From positions 392,308-456,307 of the forward strand of contig WMKK01000017.1 in the NCBI GenBank assembly GCA_012295225.1: DNA of 64,000 nt, read 5' to 3'. The DNA comes from Ostreococcus mediterraneus (taxonomy: Eukaryota > Chlorophyta > Mamiellophyceae > Mamiellales > Bathycoccaceae). The notes beneath the pieces are model-generated. The model saw nothing but the letters and a program-made list of their open reading frames with translations. It was not told the origin of the DNA and made no database searches. Shown one piece after another: positions 1 to 10,945 of the stretch (position 1 is its first letter; each line of letters begins with the position of its first letter). The translations under genes and the position numbers were made by a program.

Positions 1-1608
1 ATTTTGCAGCCGCTCCGACGGGAGCGTCGCTCGAACGCTTGGACAAATTGAGCTTTGGACGCGCCGCGCGTTCTTCCGGAGTTGCTTCTCTGAGGTCTTC
101 TTCCTTGCGCGGAGCGTTGAATGCAGGCTTTCGGGATGAGCCCCAGCGGTCGCCATCGCTCGGCGCGGCGTCACGCGGTGCACGTTCAGCGCGTTCTTCG
201 CGAGCCGGAATGGCTTCACGCGGCTTGTCGTCGACGTATTTGACGTCAACCGGCTTGGCTCCACCGAACAAGGACGACGATGCACCACCAGCGGATGATG
301 CGGTAGTCTCCGAACGCGGCTTGAGCTGCAATTTCGGGCGTTCACCACGCGGGGCGTCATCTTCCGCGGGCGGGGGCGAAGCGGCTCGCGTACGGCTGCG
401 CAACGAGCCCCAGTCGCGGTCGCGGTCATCGCGCACGGGGCGCTCCTCGTATCTCGAATCGCGCTCGACCGGACGTTTATCTTTGTTCCAATTATCGGTT
501 TCATCCGCACGCGACGGCCCGAGCTCCTCACGAGGAGGTCGGTCAGAGAATTCAAAGCCGCCGCGACGCTCTTCGCGTTCCCCGTATCTATCGCCACCGT
601 AGCGACCGCGGTCACCACGCTCGGCATAGCGGTCATCTTGAGGCGGCGCACGACGATCAGAGCCCCAGTTAGAGCTCATGTCTGCGCGCGACGGCCCTTG
701 CTCCTCGCGTTCACCACGTTCATCGTCGTATTCTCCGCCGCCGCGACGGTCGTCCCGGTCATATCGTCCGCCGCCTCGGCGCTCCTCACGATCACCATAA
801 CGATCACCACCCCGTCCACCGCGATCGCCGTATCGATCGCCACCACCTTCACGGTCGCCGCCACCGTAGCGATCACCGCCGTACTCTTTAAACCCACCGC
901 CGAGTCCGCCGCCGCGGCGTTCCTCTTCACCCTCCGGTCGGTCAATTCTCGGCCCGCTCGGAAGCACAAAGTCATCCCCACCGCGCCCGAACCCGCCCCC
1001 ACCGCTTCGACCGGGCGGAGCGTACGACGACCCACCACCGCCCGCGCTTCCGGCGAACTCTGCCAGAGAAAGCTTTACGCCCTTGCTCTTTTTCGACGGC
1101 GCTTTAACGGCGGCGCCGAGCGTTGGAAACGCCGACGAGTCCTCCGCCGGCGCGCTTTCCGCACCGAGCGACGGGAAAGCCCCAGGCGGCGGTGCACCTA
1201 AGCTCTCCACGCCAGCATTGCCTTCATCAACCTGTGATACGTGACACCGCGTCAAACTGTCAGTCAAAAGTTCTGTGCGTCGGTGCGTGACACCAAGAGT
1301 CATCCTCGCACCGCGCGCCTCCGTGACGCCGCACCGCGCCCGACGCGCGCACTGCGCGCAAGAACACACTCCTCGTCATCACGCAACCGCGCCTCGGTCG
1401 CCATCGCGCACCCGCGGCGACGTCAATACGACGAAACACGACCGATTGAACGATCGCGCATCACGCTGGCGGCGCGCCGTCAACCTCATCGATTTCCCTC
1501 TCACGCGCGCGTCGCGACCGCGCACGCGATGTGCACGCGTGACGCACGCATCAACGATATTTTCTCACGCACCTGTGTGCCCCAAGCGCTCGCGTTACCC
1601 CAAGCCAT
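1..1608 (-). CDS. EIF4B: Plant-type translation initiation factor eIF4B, two exons, 3' end cut by window edge
   Basis: eIF4B is an RNA-binding factor that helps the eIF4A/eIF4F helicase load 40S subunits on mRNA in the cytosol. Exon 2 (1231 down to the window edge) reads through in one frame and contains two FPSLG/FPTLG-like patches, LSLAEF, VLPSGPR, a long Arg/Asp/Gly-rich part (GGDRYG repeats), two copies of GPSRADxxxxW, and RPKLNLSKR. This order is typical of plant eIF4B. Exon 1 (1608-1573) encodes MAWGNASAWGTQ, which fits the Trp/Gly start of plant eIF4B. The intron (1572-1232, 341 nt) starts GTGCGTGAG, has TTGACTGAC about 30 nt before the end, and ends CAG; the frame is kept (phase 0). 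An in-frame ATG at 1303 lies inside this intron and is less likely. 422 residues are visible; the C-terminus is missing. Confidence 0.85.
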
Positions 1609-1695
1609 GGTTCGTTATGACGTCGGAACGTCGCGTTGGATAGGTCTTTGAAGCACAGAGGGTGAGATGGTTACACTGGAGTCGCTACGGTGGAT

Positions 1696-3660
1696 TTAAT
1701 CGCCTCGTATGGCGCGCTGAATGTCGTCTTCGGTGGCGCTTTCTGCGGCAGCGATGATGTCATTCGGTGCGATGGTGTCGTCATCGGCGGCGACGTCGGA
1801 ATAGATTAACGACGCGACGCTGGATGATTTGGAAATTTGCCGAGACGAGGGCGACGGCGGCGCGCCGGCAAATCCGGAACCGCCCGCGTCGGATGTTGAT
1901 AGCCGGCGCTGTTGGTGCATGTGTTCATACGAGCCTCGAGAGGCGAAATTGACCATGTTCCAGCTCGGGACTCGGCCTCGAGCGGACATGCGACCTTTGG
2001 ATCCGAGTTTGTGGCGTAAGGCGGCGACGCATTCATCGAGGACGAGTTCGATGCCGCACGCGTGTTCAATCGCCGAGAGTTTCGGCCACATTTCTTTCTC
2101 ACCCATCGTGGCGGTTTCGAACAAGTACTCTTTTGTTGGATTGCTGGCGATGCGGGAGAACTGTTTCCACGTGTACCACATCACCGCCGTGGAGTCACCT
2201 TCCCATTGTTGACCAAAGAGTTTGAATAAATCAAAGATATCCATTTGCGGCGCCAAGTCGAGAACTTGTCGGCATCGATGTTTCCATTCAGTTTCGATAA
2301 AGTACGCCCACATGGCGCAGAGCCTTCCGCGCGAGGCGAACCACCGCTTGATGCGCAGCAGTGGTACAATGTGCGGGTTCGTTTGCGACACGACAAAGTA
2401 GTTGCAATTGAACAACTCGCGCAAGCCATCCATGGGTAAATCCGCCTCGAGGCTACCGTCGCGCCATCGACGCGGGCCGAGTTTGCCTTCAGGCTGCCAC
2501 GGCACGAAAGCACCGTTTCGAGATTTAGCAAGCAGCGGTTGAGGCGGAAACAGACTTGGAAACGCGCATGAGGCGGCGACGGCGGACCACAACACGACGT
2601 GTGGAGACGTGAGGTAGTTGAGCAAACGCGGCTTTTCGCCTGGTCTCGTCGCGCACACGCATACGCTCAAGATTCGTCCACCGCTACGGTCGTACGCTTC
2701 TTGAAAAGTTAAATCACCAAACAATGCGCGTAAGCAGCGCTGAAAGAAATCAATATCGTGCAACGCGCCTGTGCGCATGTAGTGCTTTAACGCGCTCAGT
2801 GGATCCTTGCCGCTGAAAAACGTCAAATCTGGCAGTAAATCCCAAAAATGCTCATCACTGAAGAACTCATCGAGCTCTTCTTGCGTGCGACTGGCTATAA
2901 TGGCGGCAACTATAGATCCTACACTCGATCCCGCGAGTACGCGCGGGAGTAAATGTCGACGATTCAACGCGCGCGCTACGCCGACGTGAAACGTTCCAAG
3001 CGTTCCGCCACCGCTCATCATCAGCGCCGTGCGCCCAAAGCAATGGCGAGTTTCTTGCAAGAAGACGAGTTTCTCTTGTATGGTCACCTGGTCATCCTCG
3101 GCAACCATCCTGAGCTGGGTTTTTATCTCCGAAATGTACTCTCGCACCGCCCTCGGCACGCCAAACGAAGAACTCGCATCCGCCGCCACGCTCACTCGCG
3201 ATGGACTCGTCAACGACCCTAAATTTCTTAATATATCCGCCCGAAGCAAAAACATCATCTCCTCCACATTCCCAGCCGCGCGCTGCGTCCGTAACTGCCT
3301 CAACTGCTCTTCAATTAAATCCACATCGTACGCCCGCGACCCGCTCGCCCACGACGTCGGCACCGCCCCGCGTCCACGTCCACCCGCCGCCGCCGCATCC
3401 TCCTCCTCATCCAACCTCTCCAACTCATTTGCTGCATCCTCAAACTCTTCATACGTCGACGCTCGATCCAACGCCGCGCGTAATTCCCGTCGTCGGCGTT
3501 TCCTTTGCGCCGCCGTCGCGTCCAACCGTCTCACGTCTCGCGTCAGCGCCAGCCCCACCAGCGTTAACGTCGCCCCAACCATCGCCGCACGCGCGAGTAC
3601 TCGCGCGTGCGCGTCCACGGCTGCCTTCGTCCGCGCGCGCATCGCCCATAGCGCATCCAT
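1696..3660 (-). CDS. Patatin-like triacylglycerol lipase (SDP1/TGL-type)
   Basis: A 654-residue patatin-domain lipase of the SDP1 (plant) / TGL3-4-5 (yeast) type, which releases fatty acids from stored triacylglycerol at oil bodies. Visible are the oxyanion glycine loop GGGTLG (about residues 217-222) followed by FHVGVARAL, the nucleophile elbow GSSVG (244-248) and the catalytic Asp in WRDGS (401-403). The order and spacing of these Ser-Asp dyad motifs fit the family, as does the helical region before the patatin fold (DUF3336-like). A hydrophobic stretch near residues 25-40 could be a membrane or oil-body anchor. The C-terminus is Ser-rich and acidic. I chose the ATG at 3660; the frame is open to a GTG at 3726. 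It is divergent from citrate synthase. Assignment to the lipase class is strong; the exact substrate is inferred. Confidence 0.85.
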   Translation of the reverse strand: MDALWAMRARTKAAVDAHARVLARAAMVGATLTLVGLALTRDVRRLDATAAQRKRRRRELRAALDRASTYEEFEDAANELERLDEEEDAAAAGGRGRGAVPTSWASGSRAYDVDLIEEQLRQLRTQRAAGNVEEMMFLLRADILRNLGSLTSPSRVSVAADASSSFGVPRAVREYISEIKTQLRMVAEDDQVTIQEKLVFLQETRHCFGRTALMMSGGGTLGTFHVGVARALNRRHLLPRVLAGSSVGSIVAAIIASRTQEELDEFFSDEHFWDLLPDLTFFSGKDPLSALKHYMRTGALHDIDFFQRCLRALFGDLTFQEAYDRSGGRILSVCVCATRPGEKPRLLNYLTSPHVVLWSAVAASCAFPSLFPPQPLLAKSRNGAFVPWQPEGKLGPRRWRDGSLEADLPMDGLRELFNCNYFVVSQTNPHIVPLLRIKRWFASRGRLCAMWAYFIETEWKHRCRQVLDLAPQMDIFDLFKLFGQQWEGDSTAVMWYTWKQFSRIASNPTKEYLFETATMGEKEMWPKLSAIEHACGIELVLDECVAALRHKLGSKGRMSARGRVPSWNMVNFASRGSYEHMHQQRRLSTSDAGGSGFAGAPPSPSSRQISKSSSVASLIYSDVAADDDTIAPNDIIAAAESATEDDIQRAIRGD

Positions 3661-4050
3661 CGCGCGCGAATGCGCGACGATTCGAGCGATGAATGCCTCG
3701 GCACCGCTGAGACGCCCAACCACCACGCGCTCGTTTCACCGTCGCCGTCGCCGTCGACGATCGCGCGACCGCACACCGATGCCAACCGTGTGACGCGAGA
3801 CGCGGCGCGAGCGTGCGCGAACGGTCGCGAGCGCGCGCGAGAATGGCGCGCGTGGCGCGATTGATGGTTTGCACAGTCAGCATGCGCTTTTTTCGGCGGC
3901 GCGGCACTTTTCAGCGCGCAGACGTCGCGCGCGGCGAGCGTTGCGCGGGTGCGCGCGCGTGAGACGTGCGAACGCGAGTGTTTGACGCGAGTGCGTTAAA
4001 GCGCGAGGGTAAAGGTGGGCGATCGCGGCGCGAAAGAGAGAGAAGGAGAG
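3661..4050. promoter_or_regulatory. Divergent intergenic region between lipase and citrate synthase
   Basis: This 390-bp gap separates the two divergent start codons and must hold both promoters and 5' UTRs. It is rich in CG and CGCG words and shows no convincing TATA box or protein-coding signal. A second in-frame codon (GTG) for each flanking gene lies inside it, so the true 5' UTR lengths are uncertain. Confidence 0.5.
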
Positions 4051-5667
4051 ATGAGCGACGCGATTAATCGTAGATTGGACACCATCGGTAAACACGTCGG
4101 TGCGGGCGCGAACGCGAATGCGGACGGCGGATCACACGCGAATGATGGCGCATACATGAGACCTGCGCCTGGGGGCGGTGCGGGCACGCTCGAGTGCAAG
4201 GATTCGCGCACGGGGAAGTCGTACGCGATTCCGATTTCAACCGACGGCTCGGTGGACGCGGCGGCGTTCAAGGCGATCGTCGCTGGTGGCGACGGGCGAG
4301 GGTTGGTGATGTATGATCCTGGGTACATAAACACTGCGCCGTGTAAGAGTAAGATTAGTTACATTGATGGCGACCGGGGGGTGTTGCGGTATCGCGGGTA
4401 CGCGATTGAGAGCTTGGCGGAAAAGTCTACGTACTTGGAAACCGCGTTTGCGTTGGTGTACGGGGACTTACCCAACAGTTCGCAGCTCACGGAGTGGGAA
4501 CGGACAATAGCGCGGCATAGCGCGCTGCCATTGCAGGTGGTGCACGCGATTGAGGCGTTGCCACACGACGCGCACCCGATGGCGGTTATGCTCGCCGGGC
4601 TCAACGCTCTGAGCGCGATGCATCCCGAACAGAACCCTGCGATTGCGGGCGGAGGCATTTACAACTCGCACGCCGTACAAGATAAGCAAATTGTGCGGAT
4701 AATTGGGAAGATGACGACTTTGGCCGCGCACGCGTATCATCGAAACACTGGCCGCGCGCCGGCGGCGCCGAATACTCGTCTGTCGTACACGGAGAACTTC
4801 TTGTACATGCTCGATGCGGGTTTGGACGCCAGACATCGTCCGCATCCAAAGCTCGCTAAAGCCTTAGACACCATGTTTCTGCTCCACGCCGAACATGAGA
4901 TGAACTGTAGCACGGCGGCGTGCAGACACTTGGCGTCGAGTGGCGTCGACGTCTTCTGCGCCGTCGCCGGCGCGGTGGGCGCGTTGTACGGACCCCTACA
5001 TGGCGGTGCCAATGAAGCGGTGCTGAAAATGCTTGAGCGCATCGGAAGCGTAGAGAACATTCCAAGTTTCTTGGCTGGCGTCAAAGAAAAGAAGTACGTC
5101 ATGTTTGGTTTTGGACACCGCGTGTACAAGAATTTCGACCCTCGGGCAAAAATTATTCGTGGCATTGCTAACGAAGTCTTCGAACTCGTCGGTCGTGATC
5201 CGTTGATTGACATTGCGATTGAGCTCGAAAAGTGCGCGCGCGCTGATGAATATTTCGTCAAGCGCAAGCTCTATCCAAATGTTGATTTTTACAGCGGATT
5301 GGTCTACCGCGCCATGGGGTTCCCGCCGGAATTCTTCACCGTCTTATTCGCCATTCCTCGAGCGGCTGGGTACCTTTCCCACTGGCGCGAAAGTTTGAGC
5401 GATCGGGATACAAAAATTATGCGACCGCAGCAAGTCTATCAAGGCGAGTGGCTACGCGATTACCAATCCATAGCCACGCGACAGCGGTCGCTGACTGACG
5501 CCATGGATAGCGTGGCGCCGTCCAACGCTGCGCGGCGGCGCATGGCAGGCGATCCACCCGCTGGTCGTGTAGCCGGCGCATCGACAGGTGCTGAGTTATC
5601 AACGCCCGCGTGGCGCAGCGGTACGAGCGTCGGTGACGCCACCGCGGGCATGGAGCATTTGATGTAG
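4051..5667 (+). CDS. CSY: Citrate synthase, peroxisomal type with PTS2 signal
   Basis: Condenses acetyl-CoA and oxaloacetate to citrate. The 538-residue protein has all three catalytic residues: His317 in GPLHGGANE, His356 in GFGHRVYK and Asp412 in NVDFYSG, with [11 protein letters not shown] upstream. Residues 8-16, RLDTIGKHV, match a nonapeptide PTS2 peroxisome signal (R-L-x5-H-hydrophobic), placed as in plant peroxisomal citrate synthases. The last position is Val where Leu, Ala or Phe is usual. The ATG at 4051 puts this signal at the very N-terminus; an upstream in-frame GTG at 4015 would bury it. In plants the peroxisomal enzyme exports acetyl units from beta-oxidation as citrate. The last 80 residues (after [15 protein letters not shown]) are an Ala/Gly/Arg-rich tail. 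Confidence 0.93.
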   Translation: MSDAINRRLDTIGKHVGAGANANADGGSHANDGAYMRPAPGGGAGTLECKDSRTGKSYAIPISTDGSVDAAAFKAIVAGGDGRGLVMYDPGYINTAPCKSKISYIDGDRGVLRYRGYAIESLAEKSTYLETAFALVYGDLPNSSQLTEWERTIARHSALPLQVVHAIEALPHDAHPMAVMLAGLNALSAMHPEQNPAIAGGGIYNSHAVQDKQIVRIIGKMTTLAAHAYHRNTGRAPAAPNTRLSYTENFLYMLDAGLDARHRPHPKLAKALDTMFLLHAEHEMNCSTAACRHLASSGVDVFCAVAGAVGALYGPLHGGANEAVLKMLERIGSVENIPSFLAGVKEKKYVMFGFGHRVYKNFDPRAKIIRGIANEVFELVGRDPLIDIAIELEKCARADEYFVKRKLYPNVDFYSGLVYRAMGFPPEFFTVLFAIPRAAGYLSHWRESLSDRDTKIMRPQQVYQGEWLRDYQSIATRQRSLTDAMDSVAPSNAARRRMAGDPPAGRVAGASTGAELSTPAWRSGTSVGDATAGMEHLM

Positions 5668-5740
5668 TCTTTTTTCATTTACGCCGCTGGCCTTTTTTAC
5701 AATGCAAAATCATTTTAAGCAGTGACAGAAACGATGAGCA

Positions 5741-6833
5741 TCATTTGTGCGGTGATCTATCGACGCACACGCGCACGCCAAATATATCCGTTCTCCATCG
5801 CATGCACGGTCGATCACCGCCGTTGAATAACACCGCGCGAGAGACGTACATGCGTTCTCGCGCGCGCCGCGGGTCGCACATCGACGTCTGCCGTTCAATC
5901 TCCGTACAATAATCGTACACTTCGTCCAAATCGGGTTGACAATACGGCCAATCAATGGGTGCATTCATGCGTGATACGCGTTCGCGATACCATGATTTCC
6001 TTGGCTCGTACGTACACTTTCGTAGCACTTCTTCCACGGAGCACGGCCGAATCAGCGTCGCGCATCGCATGTAATCATCAAAAGCCGTGGGATTTCCCGG
6101 AAATATCGTCGAGAACCACGTGAGTTGCTGCATGAGACGACCAATTTCGCCTTGGGGTTCGAATAACACTTGCGTTCCAGATTCATCATAGATTATATAC
6201 GCGTCGTTGGAGTACCGTATGTACGGATCTTCGTACGAACCTCCGCCGCGAGGCGCTGGCTCGTACGGATAATACGGCGGCGGCTGAGTATTGGTGTTAT
6301 ACCCCGTTACCGATTGCGAGCCTTGATTTTCATTATATATCACCGTCACGCCGTCCATGGCTCGCGTCGTAGGCGACTGCGCGCCGCCGCGTCCGTTGCT
6401 GACGCCCACGGTCGAGTCCATCCACGTCGTCTGACTCGCGCGCGCGCGCGCCACGCGCTCGAGATCCGATCTCAACTCGAGCGCAATATCATCCAGTGCG
6501 CGTTGGAGCTCGCCGACATCAATATTCTCCGCACCAGGGCTCGTGAGTAACGACGCTTCGAGTTTAGCCACCTCTCGAGCGACGTAGTCGTCATACGCGT
6601 CGTACTGCCCCGCCCGCGCGTAGTCGTGCTCATTCAACCAGAACGATTCACGCCACGACGACTCGTCGTCATAGCCACCATAATACCCATCATTATCATC
6701 ATCATCATCATCATCGTGCCCGCTCACATCGCTCCCCGACGACATGGCTACCTCACGAGGCTCGAACACCCGCACCGCCCTCGTGGCCGCATCCACGCTC
6801 ACAATGTTCTCCTCCACACCGCGCGCGGCGACC

Positions 6834-6873
<40 letters not shown>

Positions 6874-6919
6874 CTAAACCCCACCACCGGCGACGCGTTC
6901 GGTGCGGTCGCGACGACAT
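5741..6919 (-). CDS. Unknown protein with Gly-Val signal/anchor and Cys-rich C-terminal half
   Basis: I do not recognise this 392-residue protein. It starts MSSRPHRTRRRWWGLAV followed by a run of Gly-Val dipeptides, which gives a basic N-terminus plus a hydrophobic segment: a signal peptide or type II anchor. Next come an Asp/Tyr-rich stretch (DDDDDDDNDGYYGGYDD), a helical region, a Pro/Tyr-rich patch (PPPYYPYEPAP) and a C-terminal third with about seven scattered cysteines, which may form disulfides in the secretory pathway. The Gly-Val run is encoded by a hexamer microsatellite (6835-6870). The first in-frame ATG is at 6919. It is convergent with citrate synthase (73 bp between stops). Confidence 0.65.
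6835..6870. repeat. Hexamer microsatellite CGCCGA x6
   Basis: Six perfect tandem copies of CGCCGA. On the minus strand they encode the Val-Gly repeat that forms the hydrophobic N-terminal segment of the unknown secretory/membrane protein, so copy number changes keep frame and alter the length of that segment. Confidence 0.95.
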
Positions 6920-7225
6920 CGTCGCCACGCGGCGTCGCGGAATGCCCACACACCGTGCGCGCGCGACGCCCTCGCGAATACGAACCGGCGCGAGGGCGGG
7001 GCTTCACACTCGTGGACCTAAAAAATAATACACGTTTTCTCGGACATACGACGTATATATTGATATATTTACATCTAGTACCCGGTATTCTGTAACGTGT
7101 GTACATGGACATCAATACATTATTTCTCGGACACTCGGACCATATGGTACGTACGAAAACGTCTGTGTCGTGTATCACTCGTGCGTCGCGACCCTAGAAC
7201 CTCTGGACGACACGAAGGCCCCTTC
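6920..7225. promoter_or_regulatory. Divergent intergenic region with AT-rich block
   Basis: A 306-bp gap between divergent start codons. Around 7050-7075 there is an AT-rich block with TATATAT and GATATATT that stands out in this GC-rich genome and could hold a core promoter for the downstream plus-strand gene. No gene is visible. Confidence 0.4.
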
Positions 7226-7252
7226 ATGTTTTCATTCCGCGACGCGCAGACG

Positions 7253-7283
<31 letters not shown>

Positions 7284-7915
7284 TGACGAAGACGACGATG
7301 ACGTCTTCGATGATGACACCGAGACGCGCGGCACCGCGACGCGCGCGCGGCGCGACGTTCGTCGTTCGCGCGGAAGGCGGCGTGAGCAAGCGCCAGGAAG
7401 ATTTGGGCGGTCTCGGTGGGGATATCGGCGCGCGCGACGCCACCGTGGGCGAGCTCGAGAGCGGATTCTGCACCACGTCTCTCGGGCATGCCGATACGGA
7501 CCACATCTTAGCCGTGCCGGACGCCATGGCGCAGATGATTATGTTGAAGAACCAGACGATTGACGCGAGCGACGCGGATAAGCTCACGTTTGCGCAGCAA
7601 GAAGTGCTTCGTAAGCAAGTGTGGGATTGGAAGATTCGCCCTGGGAAGGGGAATTATGAGGTTTTGCGACGGGAATATACCACGAGCGATGCTGGTGCGA
7701 TGGTGAAGGCGATTGAGGGGGTGTGCGCGCGCGTGGGGTGGACGCCGGCGTCGCTCGAAGCGACGGGCGCGGACAAGGTGGTGTGCGAGCTCGGGCAAGA
7801 TTCCATCAAGGGCATGTGCGAGAACGATTTCATTCTCGCGTCGAAGATTGATGATGATGCTGGCGTTTCTGCGCTTATTGTTAAGGCGGCAGCCAAGGCG
7901 CGCGTGTGGTTTTAA
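7226..7915 (+). CDS. RAF2: Plastid PCD/DCoH-like protein, RAF2-type Rubisco assembly factor
   Basis: A 229-residue protein resembling the plastid branch of pterin-4a-carbinolamine dehydratase-like proteins (RAF2 in plants), which act in Rubisco assembly rather than pterin recycling. The matching parts are GDIGARD followed by a conserved lead-in (ELESGFCTTSLGHADTDHIL), a WDWKI core motif, an SDAGAMVKAIEGVCARVGWTP helix and the end GMCENDFILASKID, which mirrors the GLSMNDFI-AAKID ending of plant RAF2. The N-terminus is Thr/Met/Arg-rich (coded in part by a GAC/ATG run) and looks like a transit peptide ending near FVVRAEGG. I chose the ATG at 7226; the frame is open further upstream. The family call is from remembered resemblance; an active PCD is less likely. 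Confidence 0.62.
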
Positions 7916-8164
7916 GTTTTAACCATCGACGTCGGCGGACGCTGTACGCGCTATTATTTCCACATTGCGGGGGCGCGCTCAAGCGTGTGAGCGCGCGCGT
8001 ATTCAAGATTTGACTGATTTACATACGACAATGACGACGACGCAACAAAAACATTGCAACAACAATACATATTCATATTGATTTACAACACTGTTGATTC
8101 TATCACTCGCCGCAGCGCCGACCGACGACTACCGCGACGACTCCAACACGACGCCAAAAGCTAT

Positions 8165-10787
8165 TTACTCGGCGGCGCTGTCGACGTCTTCCTCGGCTTC
8201 AGTGGCGAGCACGGCGTCATCTTTGAAGAGAGAACGCACGGCTGGGATGAGTCTTGGAAGCATTGGTAAGTTGGCGAAATCGACGCTCATTAAATCAAAC
8301 GCCACCGCGGTGCGTTCGGTGTACGAGCCATCGAATATTGGAACTTTTGGATAGCGCTGGGAAAAGTGCGTTAAAATCGTGCGATACGCCCGCGCATCGT
8401 TCCCAGTCTGCACCGCCTCCTTCGTCGTCGAGTGACGCTTTTTAATCGCTTCGTCCTCCATACCGTTCTCGAACGTCGCTTCGTGCACGAGGAGCGTGGC
8501 GTCTCGAGCCGCCGCGACGAGGCTCGGGCACGGCCGCGTGTCTCCGGAATACACCATCGACCATCCGCGCTTGCCGACAATCTTTGCCCCATAGGCGTGC
8601 GCACAATGATTAACTTGCACGGCGATGATCTGATCGACGTCTGATCCCGACAGCGCTGCGCGAATGCGCGCTATTTCGGGACTCATAGTTTCGCTAACCC
8701 ACTTTTCTCGCGTCGTCTCCGCCAAGTCGATGAAATCGGCGCCTAAATGCTCGAGTTCGCTATACAAGTCCAGAAATCTCCGAAGCGGTCGCGGACCGAC
8801 GATGGGAATCACTGGCGCTTCTAAACCTCGCCGCTCGAACGCTTCTTGTCGAGAGGTGAGTATACGTGGCAATCCAACGTGATGGTCGGCGTGAATGTGC
8901 GAAATCCACACGAGCTTCAGCGCCATCAACTGTTCGTCAACTCTGTTGATGCCGTACCGGCGAATCATCTGCGCCAGCGACCCTTCTCCAGTATCAAGCA
9001 TTATATTTCCCGAGTAGTCATCGCCACCGAATTGCATGAAAAATCCAGAGACGTTGCGATATTTCGCTGGCATGGCGCTCCCGGTGCCGAGGAACACGAG
9101 CTCGACGTCGCCGGGACGCATGGCGCGTAAATATTCTGGCACCGGGAAATCCGCTCCAGGACGTGACGCGTCGTACGTCTCGGACGGCAGCGGTGACGCA
9201 GGTTGCATAGCTTTAGATGCTAGCGCAATCGTGCTCTCGTCAACCTGCTTGCGATGCACAAAACTTGGAACAAATTGCGGCACCGCGCTCGCATCCGCGC
9301 CCGCCGACTTGAGCGGAATCAACCCAAATTTAAGCAAATTCTTCCCCGCGATGGCGTTGGGAATGCCGCTCGGAATCTTATCAACGCGCTTAGCCATTGC
9401 TTCGCGTTTCGATGGACTCGGTGGGGGCGACGTTGGGTCACGCGCATCGGGAAATATCTCGGCGTGCAACGCGTGGAGGCGAGCCTGAATGCGAGCCGCC
9501 GACATAAAAATCGGTACCTCGTCCATCGCTTTGGCGTTTGCAAACACGTGCGACGCCTTACTCGCGCCCTCGAATGTTTTTTCTACTAGTGTTTTATACT
9601 CTGCGCTCGATACCACGGCGGCGCTGGCAATGTGCACGACAACACTGACGTCGGAAACGTCACCAAACAACGGCTTGGGCGCGTCGAGCGCCGCGCGGAC
9701 GTGCGCATTCGTCGGCGCGTCAAACACAATGACGCGAGGACCAGGCTGCTCGGGCCCGACGCACATCTCTGGCGTAATCACCGTTCCATTTACTAGCGTA
9801 ATTGATTGCCCGCGCACGAGTGCACCGCGTTGTGGTCCTTGAGGCACGCCAAGTTTGACTGCGCTCGCCATGTCAAATTTTCCCGGGACGCCGGCGAGCT
9901 TGACGTCGTAGCTCGCGACTGCATCTAATGCATAGTATTCCTCTTCGTCGTCGTGGTCGAGTTTAGCACGTTTTGCGTTCGCTCCTGCGCGCGCTTCATC
10001 GCTGAACGAATCATATTCACGATCGTACGTGTCGGCCTCCTCGTCGTACGCGTCCTCGTCGTACCCGTCGTGACGCGCCCAACCGCCGACGACCACCGGC
10101 GTAATCGTAACCACACCATCATTCACAATCACCTCACTATCGAGAACGCTCGCACACGAGTCGCGCTCGAATCCATTCTCTCCTATCGCCACCCCGCGTC
10201 CTTGCCCAAATAACGTCTTCGTCGCTCGAATCAACGCGCGCAACGGACTCGCCGGCGCGTGCACGTCCACGCGTCTCGTCTCAAATGTCGATGCATTCCC
10301 CGCGCCATTCCCCGCGCCTTGCGCCGTCAGCGCGCCATCACTCATGGTGAGTAGCATTCCAGTCAACCCCCCGGCGCTCGCCGCGTTCACGCGCGTGAGC
10401 ATGATTCTATTCGTCCTTTGCAACTTTAACCGACGTTCGACGCAAAACCTTTGAAACCCTTCACCGACGTTGAACACGTATCGATGACTATCGGTAAACA
10501 CCAGCACGCTCGGCGCCGTGACGTCATGAGAGTCCGCGTTCAAGCCTAGAATCTGCACGTACGCGTTGCCCAGACGCTTCGCCGCGAGCGGCGGCGGCGC
10601 TGCGCCGCGAGACGTCATGCCCGGTCGTTGGCTGCGATTCGCTGCCGATGAAAACGACGTCTGCACCGCGTGCGCAACGCGCTCAACGTCCGTGCGCGCG
10701 CGCGATTCGCACGATACGACGTGCGTGCGTCCACTCGCGCCGATAAGCGCACACCACCGCGCGAAATCGCGTGGCGCACGGCGCATA
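8165..10787 (-). CDS. TRZ: Long-form tRNase Z (ELAC2-type), 3' end tRNA processing
   Basis: A zinc endonuclease that cuts the 3' trailer from pre-tRNAs. The 873-residue length and two-part build fit the long form. The N-terminal half has a degenerate metallo-beta-lactamase fold (YVQILGLNADSHDVTAPSVLVF, FNVGEGFQRF). The C-terminal half is catalytic with LVFLGTGSAMPAKYRN, the metal-binding SHIHADHHVG, and later HCAHAYG and VYSGDTRPCPSLV. An acidic linker (DHDDEEEYYALD) lies between. The ATG at 10787 gives an Arg-rich N-terminus that could be an organelle presequence; a second ATG at 10619 gives a form without it, so one gene might serve two compartments. The frame stays open into the neighbouring reductase gene, which I treat as chance. 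Confidence 0.93.
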
Positions 10788-10836
10788 CAATGCGTGCGTG
10801 ACAATGACGAAAAAGTAACTTTAAGCGTCACACGCC

Positions 10837-10872
10837 GACGCCGCTGACGACGCCGCTGACGACGTCGCTGAC
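10837..10872. repeat. 12-bp tandem repeat in the tRNase Z / reductase promoter
   Basis: Three copies of GACGCCGCTGAC (the third with one change, CC to TC) lie in the 158-bp gap between the divergent start codons at 10787 and 10946. They could be repeated protein-binding sites or a simple minisatellite; the sequence alone does not decide. Confidence 0.8.
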
Positions 10873-10945
10873 GACGCACGACTGCCGCGAACCATCGCGC
10901 GCACCGGTGCGCGTCGCCGTCACTCGTACCCGCGCCGCCGCCTCG

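Noticed and set aside
39-1201. Plus-strand open frames at 39-602 and 638-1201
   Set aside because: Both are antisense to the eIF4B exon, whose minus-strand translation has clear family motifs.
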